Shown in pieces: positions 45,976-54,947 of a stretch of 64,000 bases of DNA. The stretch covers positions 124,001-188,000 of the forward strand of contig JAGWTA010000001.1 in NCBI GenBank assembly GCA_028869185.1, written 5' to 3'. The notes beneath the pieces were generated by a model, which did not search any database, was not told the origin of the DNA, and saw only the letters and a list, made by a program, of their open reading frames with translations. A program made the position numbers and the translations under genes. Every line of letters starts with the position of its first letter. Position 1 is the stretch's first letter. Source of the stretch: Hyphomicrobiales bacterium. Its GTDB lineage: Bacteria > Pseudomonadota > Alphaproteobacteria > Rhizobiales > Beijerinckiaceae.

Positions 45976-46675
45976 CGTCGCAATTGCGGAAAAAATCTAT
46001 CCCGGCGCCGAAGCATCTCGCGGCGCGCGGCGCGCGATCGCAAATCTGCATTTCTCGCTCGCCGCAGGCGAGGTTGGCGCGCTCGTCGGACCTTCCGGTT
46101 GCGGCAAGACAACGCTGTTGCGCCTGATCGCCGGGCTCGATCGCGACTATGCGGGGACGATCACGCTGCCGGCGCATGGGCGGCTTGGCATGGTGTTTCA
46201 GGAGCCGCGCCTGCTTCCCTGGCGCAGCGTCGAGGAAAATGTGCGCATCGCCGCCCCGCAGGCGCGCGACGAGGATATCGCGGCCTTGTTCGACACGCTG
46301 GGCCTTGCCGCCCACCGCGGCGACTTCCCCGGCGCGTTGTCCCTTGGTCTTGCGCGCCGCGTGGCGATTGCGCGCGCGCTGGCGGTCGAACCGGACCTGT
46401 TGTTGCTGGACGAGCCCTTCGTTTCGCTCGACGGCGCGCTCGCGCAACGGCTGCTGCAGGAAATTGCAACGCTTGTCGAAGCGCGCCGCGTCACGACGCT
46501 GATCGTCACACACGATCTCGATGAAGCCATCGGGCTTGCCGATCGCATCTTCCTGTTAAGCGGCGCGCCGGCGCGGCTTGCGCATGAAATCTCGATTGCG
46601 ACGCCGCGCAGCGCCATGACTCAGGAAGCGGCGCGCGCCCTGCGCGAAGAAGCGCGCGCGGCGATGGCGAGCTGA
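45935..46675 (+). CDS. NitT/TauT-type ABC transporter ATP-binding protein with atypical signature
   Basis: 246-residue ATPase. Seen: Walker A GPSGCGKTT, Q-loop MVFQEPRLLPWRSV, Walker B LLLDEPFVSLD, switch His in VTHDLDEA. Odd: the signature motif reads ALSLGLARRVAIARAL instead of LSGGxxQRVAIARAL, so the second Gly of LSGG is the only one kept. The start is TTG at 45935, inside the permease gene; no later start fits the N-terminus as well. Last gene of the unit. Confidence 0.87.
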   Translation: MNAPFPDGAPARLDVAIAEKIYPGAEASRGARRAIANLHFSLAAGEVGALVGPSGCGKTTLLRLIAGLDRDYAGTITLPAHGRLGMVFQEPRLLPWRSVEENVRIAAPQARDEDIAALFDTLGLAAHRGDFPGALSLGLARRVAIARALAVEPDLLLLDEPFVSLDGALAQRLLQEIATLVEARRVTTLIVTHDLDEAIGLADRIFLLSGAPARLAHEISIATPRSAMTQEAARALREEARAAMAS

Positions 46676-46720
46676 CCCCGCCAGCCCGGCGCCTCTCGAT
46701 CGATCATCCAGGAAGCGCGG

Positions 46721-47806
46721 CTAAAGCGTAAAATGTTTGGATAGTTTCAGGCCCTGCGCCTGGTAATTCGATTTGAGATCGGCTCCGTAAAGCGCGCGCG
46801 GACGTTCGGCCATGCGTTCATAGACGAGGCGGCCGACGATCTGTCCATCCTCGAGAATGAACGGCACATCATGCGAGCGCACTTCCAGCACCGCGCGCGC
46901 GCCGGAACCGCCCGCTTCCCGCGCGCCGAAACCGGGGTCGAAAAACCCTGCATAATGCACGCGGAATTCGCCGACCAGTGGATCGAACGGCGTCATCTCC
47001 GCTGCATGATCGGGCGGCACGCGCACCGCTTCCTTCGAGGCGAGAATGTAGAATTCGCCGGGGTCGAGCACGAGTTCGCCGCGCGCATGCACCGGCTCCC
47101 AGAAGTCGGCGGCCTTGCGCTGGCCAACGACGTCGACGTCGATCAATCCGGTGTGGCGGCGCGCCCGCCAGCCCACGAGCCCGTCGCCGTCGAAACCGGC
47201 AAGATCGATTGAAACAGCGACGCCGCCGCCCGAAATCGAGGGCTCGGCATGCGCAACAAGCTCTTCGGCCGCATGCAAGGCGCGATGGCCGTCGTCGTCG
47301 AGCCGCGCGTGCCCGTTTCTGAAACGGATCTGGCTGAGCCGCGACCCCGCGCGCGCCAGAACGGGAAAGGTGCGCGGCGAAACTTCCGCGTAAAGCGCGC
47401 CGCGATAACCGGCAGGCACGGTGTCGAACTCGCGCGAACCATCGCAGATGACGCGCGTGAAGACGTCGATGCGGCCGGTCGAGGATTTCGGATTGGTTGA
47501 AGCCGAAAGCTCCAGCGGCAGCGCGAGCTGCTCCTGCAATTCGCACAGATAGACGCAGCCCGTTTCCAGCACGGCGCCCTGAGACAGGTCGATTTCATGC
47601 AGCGCCAGTTCGCGCGCCCGCCCGGCGACATCGCGCGCGCCCGGCAGAAAACTCGCGCGCATGCGATAGGCGCGCTGGCCAAGGCGCAGGTCGAGACTGG
47701 CGGGCTGGATCTGTCCCGTTGCAAACGGCGGCGCGACGATGACGCCGGCTGCGGCCAGAGACTCGATCTGGCGATCGGCCAGTATGCCCGCGCTGTTCTT
47801 GCCCAC
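46721..47806 (-). CDS. dcd: 2'-deoxycytidine 5'-triphosphate deaminase
   Basis: 361-residue double-length dCTP deaminase typical of alphaproteobacteria, converting dCTP to dUTP for dTTP supply. Seen: GILADRQIESL near the N-terminus, ASLDLRLGQRAYRMRASFLPG, ASTNPKSSTGRIDVFTRVICD with catalytic residues, and FDPGFGAREAGG in the second half. The GTG at 47806 was chosen because agggag lies six bases upstream. It is divergent from metZ, with 143 bases between them and no recognisable extra gene. Confidence 0.9.
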   Translation of the reverse strand: MGKNSAGILADRQIESLAAAGVIVAPPFATGQIQPASLDLRLGQRAYRMRASFLPGARDVAGRARELALHEIDLSQGAVLETGCVYLCELQEQLALPLELSASTNPKSSTGRIDVFTRVICDGSREFDTVPAGYRGALYAEVSPRTFPVLARAGSRLSQIRFRNGHARLDDDGHRALHAAEELVAHAEPSISGGGVAVSIDLAGFDGDGLVGWRARRHTGLIDVDVVGQRKAADFWEPVHARGELVLDPGEFYILASKEAVRVPPDHAAEMTPFDPLVGEFRVHYAGFFDPGFGAREAGGSGARAVLEVRSHDVPFILEDGQIVGRLVYERMAERPRALYGADLKSNYQAQGLKLSKHFTL

Positions 47807-47949
47807 TCTGCGCTCCCTTGCCGCGCGCCCGCTTGACGTTTTGCTAGCGGATTGGCGCGCTTGCGCCAAGGGCGGGCTGGGGATAGGAGAACGCGAACCT
47901 CGCAAAATCGCGCTGTTTTTCCCGGCTGCGCCGGACGGGAGCCTTTGCC

Positions 47950-49158
47950 ATGAACGCCTCGAAAAATCCGCCGGACTTTGCAAAACTGCGCCCCGCCACC
48001 CGCCTGGTGCATGGCGGCGCGGCCCGCTCGCAATTTGGCGAGACCTCCGAGGCGATGTTTCTGACGCAGGGCTTCGTCTATGACAGCGCCGAGGCGGCGG
48101 AAGCCCGTTTCAAGGGCGAGCAGCCGGGCTTTGTCTATTCGCGCTTTTCCAATCCCACCGTGGCGATGTTCGAAGAGCGCGCGGCGCTGCTGGAGGGCGC
48201 GGAAGCCGCGCGCGCAACAGCCAGCGGCATGGCGGCGGTGACGGCGGCGCTGATGAGCTTGCTGCGCGCGGGCGATCACGTGGTGGCCGCGCGCGCCTTG
48301 TTCGGTTCGTGTCTTTATATCGTGGAAGACTGGCTGCCGCGCTTCGGCGTTTCCTCGACGCTGGTCGATGGCGGCGATCTCGATCAATGGCGCGCCGCCA
48401 TGCGCCCGAACACCAAAGTCTGCTTTCTGGAATCGCCGACCAACCCGCAGCTCGAAATTCTCGACATCGCCGAGATTGCTAAAATCGCGCATGAAGGCGG
48501 CGCCAGGCTCGTCGTCGACAATGTTTTCGCAACGCCTTTGCTGCAGCAGCCGCTCGCGCTGGGGGCCGATGTCGTCGTCTATTCCGCAACCAAACATATG
48601 GACGGGCAGGGGCGGGTGCTTGGCGGGTTGATCCTGGGATCGCGCCAGTTGCTCGACGAGCATGTGCATAACGTGTTGCGCCAGACGGGGCCGACGCTGT
48701 CGGCGTTCAACGCCTGGCTCTTGCTGAAGAGTCTCGAGACGCTGCCCCTGCGCGTGGCGCAACAGAGCGCGAGCGCTGCGCGTCTGGCCGATGTTCTGGC
48801 GGAAGAAGGCGCGGTTGCGCGCGTGCTGTATCCGTTCCGCAAGGACCATCCGCAGGAAGCGCTCGCGCGGCGGCAGATGCGCGCCGGCGGCACGGTGCTG
48901 GCGCTCGAGATGAAGGGCGGCAAGGCTGCGGCCTTCCGCTTCTGCAACGCGCTGAACATCGTGAAAATTTCCAACAATCTCGGCGACGCCAAGAGCCTTG
49001 TCACGCATCCCGCGACCACGACGCATCAGCGCCTTGCCCCGGACGTTCAGGCGCGCATGGGCATTACGCCGGGTTTGCTGCGCCTTTCGGTCGGTCTCGA
49101 AGATGTCGAGGATCTGCTTGACGATGTGCGCGCGGCGGCGAAATCGGCGGGAGCCTAG
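47950..49158 (+). CDS. metZ: O-succinylhomoserine sulfhydrylase
   Basis: 402-residue PLP enzyme of the gamma family that makes homocysteine from O-succinylhomoserine and sulfide. Seen: RLVHGGAARSQFGETSEAMFLTQGFVYDSAE (MetZ-type N-terminus), SGMAAVTAAL, and the PLP Lys in YSATKHMDGQGRVLGG. Its 3' end overlaps the convergent regulator gene by four bases. The length and N-terminus favour MetZ over cystathionine gamma-synthase. Confidence 0.93.
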   Translation: MNASKNPPDFAKLRPATRLVHGGAARSQFGETSEAMFLTQGFVYDSAEAAEARFKGEQPGFVYSRFSNPTVAMFEERAALLEGAEAARATASGMAAVTAALMSLLRAGDHVVAARALFGSCLYIVEDWLPRFGVSSTLVDGGDLDQWRAAMRPNTKVCFLESPTNPQLEILDIAEIAKIAHEGGARLVVDNVFATPLLQQPLALGADVVVYSATKHMDGQGRVLGGLILGSRQLLDEHVHNVLRQTGPTLSAFNAWLLLKSLETLPLRVAQQSASAARLADVLAEEGAVARVLYPFRKDHPQEALARRQMRAGGTVLALEMKGGKAAAFRFCNALNIVKISNNLGDAKSLVTHPATTTHQRLAPDVQARMGITPGLLRLSVGLEDVEDLLDDVRAAAKSAGA

Positions 49159-49955
49159 CGCGCATCGGCCGCCATGGTCCGCAGGGCCTCGGCGGTTTGC
49201 GCGTCGGCGGCAAAGAAGGTTTCAATCGCCAGTTCCGACAAGGTAATGTCGACGGGCGTTCCGAACGTCGTCATCACCGACATGAAAGAAAGAATGGCGT
49301 CGCCCGCCCGCAGGCGCAGCGGCGTAATAAAGGGAGCATGATCCAGCGTGTGGGGCGTGCGCCCGCCCGCTTGCGCAGGCTCGGGATAAGCGGCGACTTC
49401 CTTCATCAGCGCCTCCAGTTCGATATCGCCGCTCGTGGCTATTTGGTGACGCAGCCGCGCGAGAATATGCGCGCGCCATTCCGCGTAATTGACGATGCGC
49501 GGTCCCACGCCCTGCGGATGCAGCGCAAGGCGCAGCGCGTTTGGCTTCTCCATCAACGAGGGATGGACGCCCCGTAGAAGGCCGGTTGCAGCCTTGTTTG
49601 CCGAAACAACATTCCACAATCGATCGACCGCCAGCGCCGGACTTGGTTCGCTGCCGCACAGAACCGTTTCCACGGCAAGGCGTGCGGCGGCCAGCGCGGG
49701 GTCGTCGAGACGACGCTCGCCAAAAACAGGCGCAAAGCCCGCCGCCACGAGAATGCCGTTACGCTCGCGCAACGGCACGGCGAGGGTTTCCGTCAGATGC
49801 AGCAGCATGTCGCGCGACGGCTGCGCTTTGCCGGTTTCGAGAAAGGACAGATGCCGCGTCGAAACCTCGGCTTCGAGCGCGAGGTCAAGCTGGCTCATGC
49901 GCCGCCGCTGTCGCCATAAGCGCAAATGATCGCCGACCGGCTTTTGGTCTCCCAT
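49155..49955 (-). CDS. XRE-family transcriptional regulator with MmyB-like ligand domain
   Basis: 266-residue regulator. The N-terminal helix-turn-helix (residues ~8-62, LRLWRQRRRMSQLDLALEAEVSTRHLSFLETG) is followed by a MmyB-like ligand-binding domain (residues ~95-255, with LRLALHPQGVGPRIVNYAEWRAHILARL). It is divergent from the SnoaL-like gene and membrane-protein gene at 50.1-50.9 kb, with 120 bases between, so it probably controls that pair and itself. The ligand is unknown. Confidence 0.9.
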   Translation of the reverse strand: MGDQKPVGDHLRLWRQRRRMSQLDLALEAEVSTRHLSFLETGKAQPSRDMLLHLTETLAVPLRERNGILVAAGFAPVFGERRLDDPALAAARLAVETVLCGSEPSPALAVDRLWNVVSANKAATGLLRGVHPSLMEKPNALRLALHPQGVGPRIVNYAEWRAHILARLRHQIATSGDIELEALMKEVAAYPEPAQAGGRTPHTLDHAPFITPLRLRAGDAILSFMSVMTTFGTPVDITLSELAIETFFAADAQTAEALRTMAADAR

Positions 49956-50075
49956 GCAGGCAATTTAACGCAATCCGCGACCTTGGCCATTACCTCGCGC
50001 GTAATCGACGGCCTGTCGTTCTTGCGCGAGCTTTCCGCATGCCGCTGCAGAGGCGGTCGTGCGAAGGAGAGTGTG

Positions 50076-50441
50076 ATGACCAAAGCAAAAGACATCGTGG
50101 ATCGGTATCTTGCAATCTGGAACGAAACCGACCCTGCGCGTCGGCGCGCGTTGATGGCCGACCTATGGGCGGCGGACGCGCGTTACGCAGATCCCGTGAT
50201 GCAGGCGGACGGTCGCGATGGCATTGAAACCATGATCGCCGCCGCGCAAGCGCGCTTTCCCGGACATGTTTTCTGCGCGCTCGGCGAACCGGAAGCGCAT
50301 GACGGCGGCATGCGCTTCCGTTGGACGCTCGCGCCGAAAGATGGGCCGACCATTGTCGAAGGCACGGATTTTGCGGTCGCGGGAGCCGATGGCCGGCTTG
50401 TGTCGGTCGCCGGGTTTTTCGACCGCTTGCCGTCGCAATAA
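50076..50441 (+). CDS. SnoaL/NTF2-like fold protein
   Basis: 121-residue protein with an NTF2-like cone fold: KAKDIVDRYLAIWNETDPARRRALMADLWAADARYADPVMQADGRDGI, DGGMRFRWTLAPKDG and a C-terminal GRLVSVAGFFDRLP. The family includes isomerases, hydrolases and non-enzymatic binders; substrate unknown. The ATG at 50076 follows a gaaggaga site. It is the probable target of the divergent XRE regulator and is followed 14 bases later by a small membrane protein. Confidence 0.85.
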   Translation: MTKAKDIVDRYLAIWNETDPARRRALMADLWAADARYADPVMQADGRDGIETMIAAAQARFPGHVFCALGEPEAHDGGMRFRWTLAPKDGPTIVEGTDFAVAGADGRLVSVAGFFDRLPSQ

Positions 50442-50455
50442 GGAGGGAGGCGATC

Positions 50456-50857
50456 ATGAAATATGTGCAAAGCGCGCCGTTGTTGCGGCGGTTTCTGACG
50501 GTCGACGCTGCGTTCAGCGGCGTCTGCGGCCTTGTTCTGGCTCTCGGCGCCGGCGCGCTCGCGCCGCTGCTCGGACTGCCGCATCAACTTGTGCTGGGCG
50601 CCGGCATTTTCCTTTTGCCTTACGCCGCTTTCGTCGGATGGCTCGGCCAACGCGCCGACCTGCCGCGCGCGCTCGTCTGGTTTGTCGTGGCGGGCAATAT
50701 TCTCTGGACGCTCGAAAGCGTCATCCTGCTTTTTTCGGGGCAGGTTGCGCCGACGACGTTCGGCATAGCCGTCGTCGTCATTCAGGCGGCCGCCGTCGCC
50801 CTCTTTGCCGAAATGCAGGCTTTGGGTCTGACGCGTTCGACGCCGATTCCAGCCTGA
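50456..50857 (+). CDS. small four-helix membrane protein of unknown function
   Basis: 133-residue protein with about four hydrophobic helices (residues ~12-35, 40-63, 74-97, 102-122). I recognise no catalytic motif. aaggaggga gives a strong ribosome site before the ATG. It is co-transcribed with the SnoaL-like gene and ends in a strong bidirectional terminator. Confidence 0.8.
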   Translation: MKYVQSAPLLRRFLTVDAAFSGVCGLVLALGAGALAPLLGLPHQLVLGAGIFLLPYAAFVGWLGQRADLPRALVWFVVAGNILWTLESVILLFSGQVAPTTFGIAVVVIQAAAVALFAEMQALGLTRSTPIPA

Positions 50858-50871
50858 TCGCTCAACAAACA

Positions 50872-50898
50872 AAAACGCCGCGCGATGCGCGGCGTTTT
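50872..50898. terminator. bidirectional intrinsic terminator
   Basis: Perfect 12-base inverted repeat aaaacgccgcgc / gcgcggcgtttt with a 3-base loop. The flanking A and T runs let it stop both the plus-strand membrane-protein transcript and the minus-strand gcrA transcript. Confidence 0.9.
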
Positions 50899-50919
50899 GC
50901 TTTTGAGCGCGCGACCGTT

Positions 50920-51429
50920 TTACCGCGCAGCGCCGCGCGAGCGGTCTCGGCGCCGGTCTTGCGCGGGCTGATAGGCGATGCGCGCATGATATTTGCAATA
51001 GGGGCCTTCGCCGATCGGGGCCTCGCAACCGCAATAGCGGAAGTCCGGCGAGGCGGGGTCGCCGAGCGGCCAGCGGCACATGCTTTCGCGCAGTTCCATG
51101 ATGGTGACGCGTTCGGAAATCGGCACCACCACTTCTTCCACCGGGCGCAGTTGCGGCGCCTCGACAATGCGCGGGGCGAGCGCGAACGCCAGATTGCCGC
51201 GCACGATGGGCGCCGGGCGCGGGGCGACCGAACGCGGCTTGGCGATGCGCTGGCGCGGCGCGGCCTGGCTCGGCGCCTTGGCGCGGCCCGAAAGGCCAAG
51301 CCGGTGCACCTTGCCGATGACGGCGTTGCGCGTGATGCCATTGGCCAGTTCATTGGCGATCTGGCTGGCGCTGTGGCCTTCCAGCCAGAGTTTTCGCAGG
51401 AGCTCCACGCGCTCGTCAGTCCAGGACAT
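50920..51429 (-). CDS. gcrA: GcrA family cell-cycle regulator
   Basis: 169-residue alphaproteobacterial transcription factor that binds CcrM-methylated GANTC sites and sigma-70 to activate cell-cycle genes. Seen: the N-terminal HTH MSWTDERVELLRKLWLEGHSASQIANEL with GITRNAVIGKVHRLGLSGR, a basic Pro/Ala linker, and the C-terminal sigma-interacting part CRWPLGDPASPDFRYCGC with EGPYCKYHARIAYQP. Several GANTC sites lie upstream. Confidence 0.95.
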   Translation of the reverse strand: MSWTDERVELLRKLWLEGHSASQIANELANGITRNAVIGKVHRLGLSGRAKAPSQAAPRQRIAKPRSVAPRPAPIVRGNLAFALAPRIVEAPQLRPVEEVVVPISERVTIMELRESMCRWPLGDPASPDFRYCGCEAPIGEGPYCKYHARIAYQPAQDRRRDRSRGAAR

Positions 51430-51480
51430 AAGTCCTCCTCATCCAGGTCCGTGTCTCGCGCCGAGTGCGCCAAGTCTTTG

Positions 51481-51496
51481 GAATCGGAATCGATTC
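51481..51496. promoter_or_regulatory. cluster of three GANTC (CcrM methylation) sites upstream of gcrA
   Basis: gaatc (51481), gaatc (51487) and gattc (51492) fall within 16 bases in the region just upstream of gcrA, and a fourth gaatc lies at 51598. GANTC is the CcrM methylation target and the DNA signal read by GcrA. The cluster suggests that gcrA transcription responds to its own methylation-dependent system. Confidence 0.6.
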
Positions 51497-51737
51497 CCGC
51501 GTCGAAACAATCGACGCGATAAGACGCTTGAAACGCTCTCTGATGGTCCGCCGCACGAGATGTCGTAGCCGACGGAGGGGACGCTACACTAGGCGTTGAA
51601 TCGCGCGCAAGAGTCGGTCTGTCGCAGGCCTGTGCGCAACTTGTGTTTTCAACAGGCGCGTGGCGGCCTCCGAAAAACGCCCGTCAAACAAGGCGAAATT
51701 TGACGGACACGCGGTCAAATGCGATTATCCACAGGCG

Positions 51738-51770
51738 CTGCCGCCCTTGGGGCGGCAGTTTGATTTTTGG
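51738..51770 (+). terminator. terminator-like hairpin in the argD leader
   Basis: Perfect 9-base stem ctgccgccc / gggcggcag with a 3-base loop, followed by tttgattttt on the plus strand. No plus-strand gene ends here; the next start is argD, 47 bases on. It could end a small RNA or be an attenuator for the argD-argF-hslO operon. Confidence 0.7.
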
Positions 51771-51816
51771 CTTCTTGCTGAAATCGCTGACGAAATCGAA
51801 GCAATGGAGAAATGCC

Positions 51817-53010
51817 GTGTCCTCGGCGCTTATTCCGACTTATGCGCGCGCTAATCTCGCTTTCGAGCGGGGCGAAGGCGTCTGGCTGATTTCGGAGAAG
51901 GGCGAACGATATCTCGATTTCGGCGCCGGCATTGCGGTCTGCTCGCTCGGGCATTGCCACCCGCATGTGGTGAAGGCGCTGACCGATCAGGCGCATAAGC
52001 TGTGGCACGTCTCCAATCTCTATCAGATCCCCGGCGGCGAGCGGCTGGCGCATCGGCTGGTCGAGGCCACATTCGCCGATCTCGCCTTCTTTACCAATTC
52101 GGGCGCGGAAGCGCTGGAAATGGCGATCAAGACGGCGCGCAAATATCATGCGGTCGAAGGCCAGATGGACCGCTATCACATCATTACGTTCGAGGGCGCC
52201 TTCCACGGCCGCACGACAGCGACCATCGCCGCGGGCGGCAATCCGAAATATATCGAAGGCTTCGGTCCGAAGGCGCCGGGCTTCGACAAGGTTGCGTTTG
52301 GCGACATCAAGGCTGTCGAGGCGGCGATCACGCCGCAGACGGCGGCCATTCTGATCGAGCCGATCCAGGGCGAGGGCGGCGTGCGCGCCGCCGAGCCGTC
52401 GTTCCTGCGCGCCTTGCGCGCCTTGTGCGACAAGCACGGCATGCTGCTGATATTCGACGAGGTGCAAACCGGCGTCGGCCGCACGGGCAAATTTTTCGCT
52501 TACGAAGGGTTCGGCGTCACACCCGATATACTGGCTTTCGCCAAGGGCATTGGCGACGGTTTTCCGCTCGGCGGCGTGATTGCGACGCGCGAGGCTGCGC
52601 GCGGCATGACGGCGGGCACGCATGGCACGACCTACGGCGGCAATCCGCTCGCCATGGCGGTCGGCAACGCCGTGCTCGATGTCGTGCTGGCGCCCGGCTT
52701 TATCGACGAGGTTGCGCGCAAGGGACTGGCGCTGCGCCAGAAGCTCGCCGCCTTGCGCGATCGCCATCCCGCCATTGTCGCAGGGGTGAGGGGCGAGGGG
52801 CTGATGCTCGGCGTGCAGACGCATATTCCCGTCGCCGATTTCGTGGCGGCGGCGCGCGAGGCCCATGTGCTCGTCATACCGGCGGGCGACAATGTTGCGC
52901 GTCTGCTGCCCCCGCTCACGGCGAGCGATGAAGAATTGGCCGAAGGCGTCGCGCGGCTCGAAAGGGCCTGCGCCGCGCTGACGGCAAAACAGGAGAAGGC
53001 TCCAGCATGA
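51817..53010 (+). CDS. argD: acetylornithine aminotransferase
   Basis: 397-residue class III PLP aminotransferase converting N-acetylglutamate semialdehyde to N-acetylornithine; family members can also serve lysine synthesis. Seen: [50 protein letters not shown] and the PLP Lys in [17 protein letters not shown] start chosen because ggaga lies eight bases upstream and the family begins at this point. The stop overlaps argF by four bases. Confidence 0.95.
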   Translation: MSSALIPTYARANLAFERGEGVWLISEKGERYLDFGAGIAVCSLGHCHPHVVKALTDQAHKLWHVSNLYQIPGGERLAHRLVEATFADLAFFTNSGAEALEMAIKTARKYHAVEGQMDRYHIITFEGAFHGRTTATIAAGGNPKYIEGFGPKAPGFDKVAFGDIKAVEAAITPQTAAILIEPIQGEGGVRAAEPSFLRALRALCDKHGMLLIFDEVQTGVGRTGKFFAYEGFGVTPDILAFAKGIGDGFPLGGVIATREAARGMTAGTHGTTYGGNPLAMAVGNAVLDVVLAPGFIDEVARKGLALRQKLAALRDRHPAIVAGVRGEGLMLGVQTHIPVADFVAAAREAHVLVIPAGDNVARLLPPLTASDEELAEGVARLERACAALTAKQEKAPA

Positions 53011-53945
53011 AGGCGGACGCACAATTGCGGACCCGTCATTTCCTCGATTTGACGGATTACTCCGGCGCCGACCTGCGGCGCATTCTCGATCTGTCGCGCA
53101 AGTTGAAAGCCGAGCGCGCGGCCATGCGCGCCGGCGATATTGCGCCGCCCCTCAAGGGCCGCACGCTGGCGATGATTTTCGACAAGCCCTCGACGCGCAC
53201 GCGCGTCTCTTTCGACGTCGCCATCCGCGAATTGGGCGGCGAGGCAATCATGCTGACGGGGCAGGAAATGCAGCTGGGCCGCGGCGAAACGATCGCCGAC
53301 ACGGCGCGCGTTCTGTCGCGTTTCGTCGACGCGATCATGATCCGCATTCTCAGTCACGACGATCTGCTCGAACTCGCCCATCACGCGAGCGTGCCTGTCG
53401 TCAATGGCCTGACCAAACTGTCCCACCCCTGTCAGGTGATGGCCGACATTCTGACCTTCGAGGAAAAGCAGGGCGCCATCGAGGGCCGCACGGTCGCCTG
53501 GGTCGGCGATTTCAACAATGTGCTGACGAGCTGGATCCATGCCGCAGCGCGCCTGCCGTTCAAGCTGAACATCGCAACGCCCGAAGAGCTCGCGCCGCCG
53601 GCCGGCCTGATCGCCGCTGCGCGCAAGGACGGCGCGCAGATCAACGTCATGCGCGATGCGCGCGAGGCGGTTCGCGGGGCAGACGCCGTCATCACCGATT
53701 GCTGGGTGTCGATGGGCGACGAGAACGAGACGGACCGCCATCGCCTGCTCGCGCCCTATCAGGTCAACGCCAATCTGATGAAGGAAGCCGCCGGGGAAGC
53801 GATCTTCATGCACTGCCTGCCGGCCCATCGCGGCGAGGAGGTGACGGACGCCGTCATCGACGGGCCGCAATCGGCCGTATTCGACGAGGCCGAGAACCGT
53901 CTGCATGTGCAGAAGGGCGTGCTCGCCTGGTGTCTGCGCGCATGA
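53007..53945 (+). CDS. argF: ornithine carbamoyltransferase
   Basis: 312-residue transcarbamylase forming citrulline from ornithine and carbamoyl phosphate. Seen: the carbamoyl-phosphate motif [39 protein letters not shown], the ornithine motif DCWVSMGDE, and [11 protein letters not shown]. Between argD and hslO with 4-base overlaps on both sides, so the three genes form one operon. Its product is the substrate of ArgG at 5.3 kb. Confidence 0.96.
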   Translation: MKADAQLRTRHFLDLTDYSGADLRRILDLSRKLKAERAAMRAGDIAPPLKGRTLAMIFDKPSTRTRVSFDVAIRELGGEAIMLTGQEMQLGRGETIADTARVLSRFVDAIMIRILSHDDLLELAHHASVPVVNGLTKLSHPCQVMADILTFEEKQGAIEGRTVAWVGDFNNVLTSWIHAAARLPFKLNIATPEELAPPAGLIAAARKDGAQINVMRDAREAVRGADAVITDCWVSMGDENETDRHRLLAPYQVNANLMKEAAGEAIFMHCLPAHRGEEVTDAVIDGPQSAVFDEAENRLHVQKGVLAWCLRA

Positions 53946-54910
53946 GCGAACTCCAGCGCGCTGTCTCGGATGGGGCCTTCATCGATTCCGTTCTGCCATT
54001 CGCCGTCGAGACATTGCATGTGCGCGGCCGTCTCGCGCGTCTTGGCCCTGCGCTCGATCGCATTCTCAAGCGTCACGCCTATCCAGCGCCCGTGGCGCGC
54101 CTGATCGCGGAGGCGGCCGCGCTCACGGCGGTGCTTGGCGCAGCCCTGAAACATCAGGGACGCTTTCAGCTGCAAACGCGCACGGACGGCGCGGTCGACA
54201 TGCTGGTCGTCGATTACGAAGCGCCCGACCAGTTGCGCGCTTTTGCACGTTTCGACGCCGACCGTCTCGCCGCCGCCGAAAAGCAGGGCGCGCATGCCTC
54301 CAGGCAATTGCTGGGCCGCGGGCATCTGGCGTTCACCATCGAACAGGGCGGGGATGCGGCGCGCTATCAGGGGCTCGTCGCGCTTGAAGGCGAGGGCCTC
54401 GAGGCCGCCGCGCATGATTACTTCCGGCAATCCGAGCAAATCCCGACCTTCGTGCGCCTGGCGGTGGGCCAGGCCTTTCAAGGGCGCGACGATCATTGGG
54501 TGTCGGGTGCGCTTTTGCTGCAATTCCTGCCGCAATCCGAAGATCGCCGTCGCGCAGACCTTCCGCCCGGCGACGCGCCCGCGGGGACTGCGCCCGCGCC
54601 AGCCGACGACGACGACGCCTGGAACGAAGCGCGCCTTCTGGCCGGAACGGTCGAAGATCACGAATTGCTGGATCCTTCGCTCTCGGGCGAACGATTGCTC
54701 TATCGCTTGTTCCACGAGCGCGGCGTGAAGGTTTTCCAGCCGCAGCCTCTGCACGATTTTTGTCGCTGCTCCGATGCGGGCGTGTCGGCCATGCTGCGCC
54801 GGTTCTCGCAGGAAGAACGGCAGGCGATGATCGGCGATGACGGCAAGATCGGCGTCACCTGCGAGTTCTGTTCGACCAAGCGCGAATATGATCCGCAGGA
54901 ATTCGATTGA
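53942..54910 (+). CDS. hslO: redox-regulated chaperone Hsp33
   Basis: 322-residue chaperone activated by oxidation and unfolding. Seen: the N-terminal core and the C-terminal zinc switch formed by CRC in [15 protein letters not shown] and CEFC in [13 protein letters not shown]. The start at 53942 overlaps the argF stop (atga). The pairing of arginine genes with hslO is common in alphaproteobacteria. An acidic Asp/Pro linker at residues ~205-225 is a little long. Confidence 0.93.
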   Translation: MSELQRAVSDGAFIDSVLPFAVETLHVRGRLARLGPALDRILKRHAYPAPVARLIAEAAALTAVLGAALKHQGRFQLQTRTDGAVDMLVVDYEAPDQLRAFARFDADRLAAAEKQGAHASRQLLGRGHLAFTIEQGGDAARYQGLVALEGEGLEAAAHDYFRQSEQIPTFVRLAVGQAFQGRDDHWVSGALLLQFLPQSEDRRRADLPPGDAPAGTAPAPADDDDAWNEARLLAGTVEDHELLDPSLSGERLLYRLFHERGVKVFQPQPLHDFCRCSDAGVSAMLRRFSQEERQAMIGDDGKIGVTCEFCSTKREYDPQEFD

Positions 54911-54947
54911 CGCTGCGCTTTGCAAGCGCCCGCGAGGAAGAGTCGCG

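Larger units (their letters stand above)
51430..51816. other. 387-base intergenic region between gcrA and argD
   Basis: It holds divergent promoters for gcrA and argD, the GANTC cluster and a terminator-like hairpin at 51738. I see no convincing protein-coding frame. The plus-strand part from about 51600 to 51770 could hold a small RNA or an argD leader. Confidence 0.5.

Noticed and set aside
45935..46675. Reading the odd signature motif of the NitT-like ATPase as evidence of a pseudogene
   Set aside because: The frame is intact, the other nucleotide-binding motifs are conserved and the gene is tightly packed with its permease, so a functional variant is more likely.
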